From: an uncultured Bacteroides sp.
Lineage (GTDB): Bacteria > Bacteroidota > Bacteroidia > Bacteroidales > Bacteroidaceae
Reading direction: 5' to 3'
DNA length: 64,000 nucleotides
Assembly: GCA_949296575.1 (NCBI GenBank)
Contig: CASFPE010000012.1
Coordinates: forward strand, 1-64,000
Shown: piece by piece, positions 61,753-64,000 of the stretch
Layout: each line of letters opens with the position of its first letter
How positions within the stretch are numbered: the first letter of the stretch is position 1
Notes under the pieces: generated by a model
What the model saw: the letters and a program-made list of their open reading frames with translations, nothing else
Databases searched by the model: none
What the model was told of the DNA's origin: nothing
Translations under genes and position numbers: made by a program

Positions 61753-63990
61753 ATGAAGAAATTAATCGGTTTTGTATTGCTTTTATGCTTTTGCATCTTG
61801 TCGGCAAAAGGGAAAGATGTTGTTGACTACGTGAATCCTTTTATTGGCACGGCGATCAAGGGAGAAGGCGGAACTGTTCCTTATATAGGAACTCCGTTTG
61901 GCATGACTAATTTTGTGCCTCAAACTCGCGAAGGGAAGATGGGCAATATGCCTTATGTTTATGACGATGAGTATTTGGAAGCTTTTTTGGCATCTCACAA
62001 ACCTACTATTTGGATGGGAGATTATGGATATGTATCGGTAATGCCACAAATAGGGGATAGTGTGAAAGTGTTGCCGCAGGAACGGAGGATGCGTTTCTCT
62101 CATGAGAATGAGGTCGCTTCTCCTCATTATTATTCTGTGGACTTGTGGGATGAGGACAGTGGAAAGAAAATCGGTGCAGAAATGACGGCTTCCAGCCGTT
62201 GTGCATTGTTGAAATTTCATTATCCGAGGAAACAAACACCGCGTTTGATCATTCATGGCATTAATTTGAATCCGGCATTAGGAGACTGGTGCAACCATTT
62301 TGAACAACGATTGAAAGTGATGAAAGGATGGGTCAAGATCGATGTTGAAAATAATGAAGTGATAGGCTATAATCCTGACCGGCAGTCTTTTCAATTAGGG
62401 CCGGAACTGCCCAATTTCAAAGGTTATTTTGTGATACGTTTCAATAAAGACATAAAGGAATTTGGTTGCTGGAATGGTTCTTCCATTTATCCTGATACAG
62501 AAGAACTACAAGGCACGCGCATGGGGGCTTATGTTGAGTTTGATGAGGAAGATACTCAAATCAGCGTGCAAATAGCTACTTCTTTTATTAGCATAGAGCA
62601 AGCCCGTTTGAATTTGGGACGGGAGGTTCCGCAATGGGATTTTGACGGATTGATGGCTGCAACTAAGGAAGCATGGGAAATGAAGTTGTCCAATTTCAAA
62701 CTAAGCGGGGTGACCGAGGATGAGGCTTGCATCTTCTATACGGCTCTTTATCATTCTTATTTGTTTCCCCGTGAGTTTTCGGAGTATGGCAGGTATTACA
62801 GTGCTTTTGACGACCAAATTCATGACGGGATCTCTTATACGGATTTCTCTTTGTGGGACACGTTTCGGGCATTTCACCCTTTGATGACATTGATTGAACC
62901 GAAATTGACAAGTGATTGGATTACATCTTTGTTGCAGATGTACGAAGAAGGGGGATGGTTGCCAATGTGGCCGAATCCTTCCTATACGAATATTATGATT
63001 GCCACTCATGCGGATGCAGTCATTGTTGATGCTTTCATGAAAGGCATTAGGGATTATGATGTTGATTTGGCTTATGAGGCAATACGGAAAGATGCCATGG
63101 TGCCTCCTGATTGTGATACCCAAAGACGGTACGGCGACCGTGATTATTGGACTTCTTACGAAGGACGGGCGGGTGCCAGCCTCTATCATTCTTTGGGCTA
63201 TGTGGCTGATGATTTTACCGCAGAATCTGTTTCAAGGACTTTGGAATATGCATATGATGATTGGTGTGTGGCTCAGATGGCAAAAGCGTTGGGAAAGGAT
63301 GATGATTACAACCGCCTGATGTCGTTTAGCCAAAATTACCGGAATTTGTATCATAAAAAAGAAGGCTTCTTCCTTCCTCGCAATTATGATGGCAGTTGGG
63401 TTATTTTGGATGATAATTCGAGGCATGGCTTGACGGAAGGTTCAAAATGGACGTATTTGTTCTGTGTCCTTCAGGATATTCCAGGAATGATTGACTTGAT
63501 GGGCGGAAAAGAAAACTTTTCTAAAATGTTGGATCGTAATTTCAATGAAGGGCATTATCGTCATGATAATGAGCCAGGGCATCATTATATTTATTTGTAT
63601 AATTATTGCGGCGAACCATGGAAGACTCAAGAGTTGGTGCGCAGGCATGTTCGTTTGAATTATAAGAACGCCCCGGATGGTGTGAATGGGAATGATGATT
63701 GCGGGCAGATGTCGGCTTGGTATTTGTTTTCTGTAATGGGTTTTTATCCTGTGACGCCGGGCAGCAATGAATTTGTTATCGGGGCGCCGCAATATCCAAG
63801 CATAGACGTACGTTTGGGCAATGGGAATGTCTTGTCTATTAAAGCAGAGAACCTTTCAGAGGAAAACAAATACGTTCAGGCTGTATACTTGAACGGAGAA
63901 AAGCTCATGAAGCCGTTCCTTAATTACTTTGATTTGATGGAGGGAGGCGGATTGCGTTTTGTAATGGGTAGTCAACCTATTGGATATTAA
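61753..63990 (+). CDS. GH92 exo-alpha-mannosidase
   Basis: This 745-residue exported enzyme fits GH92: VDYVNPFIGT at the N terminus, TDFSLWDTFRAFHPL, NEPGHHYIYLYN (acid E607), and GNDDCGQMSAWY (D648, D649), MGFYPVTPG. Signal peptide 1 to about 20. The family is calcium dependent and mostly acts on alpha-1,2, 1,3, 1,4 or 1,6 mannosides. It is closer to typical GH92 than the copy at 51167. It ends 10 bp from the window edge, so the locus may continue. Confidence 0.95.
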   Translation: MKKLIGFVLLLCFCILSAKGKDVVDYVNPFIGTAIKGEGGTVPYIGTPFGMTNFVPQTREGKMGNMPYVYDDEYLEAFLASHKPTIWMGDYGYVSVMPQIGDSVKVLPQERRMRFSHENEVASPHYYSVDLWDEDSGKKIGAEMTASSRCALLKFHYPRKQTPRLIIHGINLNPALGDWCNHFEQRLKVMKGWVKIDVENNEVIGYNPDRQSFQLGPELPNFKGYFVIRFNKDIKEFGCWNGSSIYPDTEELQGTRMGAYVEFDEEDTQISVQIATSFISIEQARLNLGREVPQWDFDGLMAATKEAWEMKLSNFKLSGVTEDEACIFYTALYHSYLFPREFSEYGRYYSAFDDQIHDGISYTDFSLWDTFRAFHPLMTLIEPKLTSDWITSLLQMYEEGGWLPMWPNPSYTNIMIATHADAVIVDAFMKGIRDYDVDLAYEAIRKDAMVPPDCDTQRRYGDRDYWTSYEGRAGASLYHSLGYVADDFTAESVSRTLEYAYDDWCVAQMAKALGKDDDYNRLMSFSQNYRNLYHKKEGFFLPRNYDGSWVILDDNSRHGLTEGSKWTYLFCVLQDIPGMIDLMGGKENFSKMLDRNFNEGHYRHDNEPGHHYIYLYNYCGEPWKTQELVRRHVRLNYKNAPDGVNGNDDCGQMSAWYLFSVMGFYPVTPGSNEFVIGAPQYPSIDVRLGNGNVLSIKAENLSEENKYVQAVYLNGEKLMKPFLNYFDLMEGGGLRFVMGSQPIGY

Positions 63991-64000
63991 TCTCTTAATT

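Overview
The window is chromosomal DNA from a member of the Bacteroidales. The evidence is paired SusC/SusD genes, a hybrid two-component system (HTCS) beside a glycan-degradation locus, many glycoside hydrolases with signal peptides or lipoboxes, TAnnTTTG-type (-7) promoter elements in front of several genes, and a tmRNA with a GNENYALAA tag. I cannot assign a genus from sequence alone.

Layout. 1-950: the end of a probable phage/prophage gene and a small AT-rich orphan gene. 1086-3792 (minus): a surface-polysaccharide cluster with a GT-A-like glycosyltransferase and two tandem Stealth-type sugar-phosphate transferases. 3961-10924 (minus): a housekeeping operon pepP, gamma-carbonic anhydrase, sbcD, sbcC. 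10925-12780: a 38-bp perfect palindrome, ssrA (tmRNA) with its terminator, a small coiled-coil gene, zapA, and a possible small structured RNA. 12780-15492: rny and a YeiH-type membrane protein.

15489-63990 is one large polysaccharide utilization locus (PUL). The left arm (minus strand) runs HTCS regulator, GH43-like lipoprotein, FG-GAP beta-propeller protein, GH2, EEP-family phosphodiesterase. The divergent right arm runs a three-domain CBM6-like protein, a GH2 fused to a seven-repeat FG-GAP propeller, GH2, GH125; then a block of non-carbohydrate genes (TlpA-like, DUF4870-like, lipoprotein, DUF3784-like, AAA/DUF4143 ATPase); then a clan GH-D alpha-galactosidase-like protein, a TIG/NHL lipoprotein, SusC, SusD, a DUF1735-type lipoprotein; then GH92, GH30, GH3 with PA14, GH36; then GH2 and GH92. 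The enzyme set suggests a heterogeneous glycan carrying alpha-mannose and alpha-galactose plus beta-linked sugars, bound by the SusCD/DUF1735/TIG proteins, sensed by the HTCS and dismantled in the periplasm or at the surface.

The most interesting signal is regulatory. Six copies of a 27-bp bipartite motif (two 6-bp half-sites 21 bp apart around a TATTTTTTG core) lie in three intergenic regions of the PUL. In three of them the forward copy sits exactly 29 nt upstream of a -7-like box, and two regions carry an inverted second copy at exactly the same 27-nt spacing. These are good candidates for the operators of the HTCS. A second notable item is the duplicated FG-GAP propeller, present once as a stand-alone protein and once fused to a GH2 enzyme, each gene followed by a perfect palindrome.
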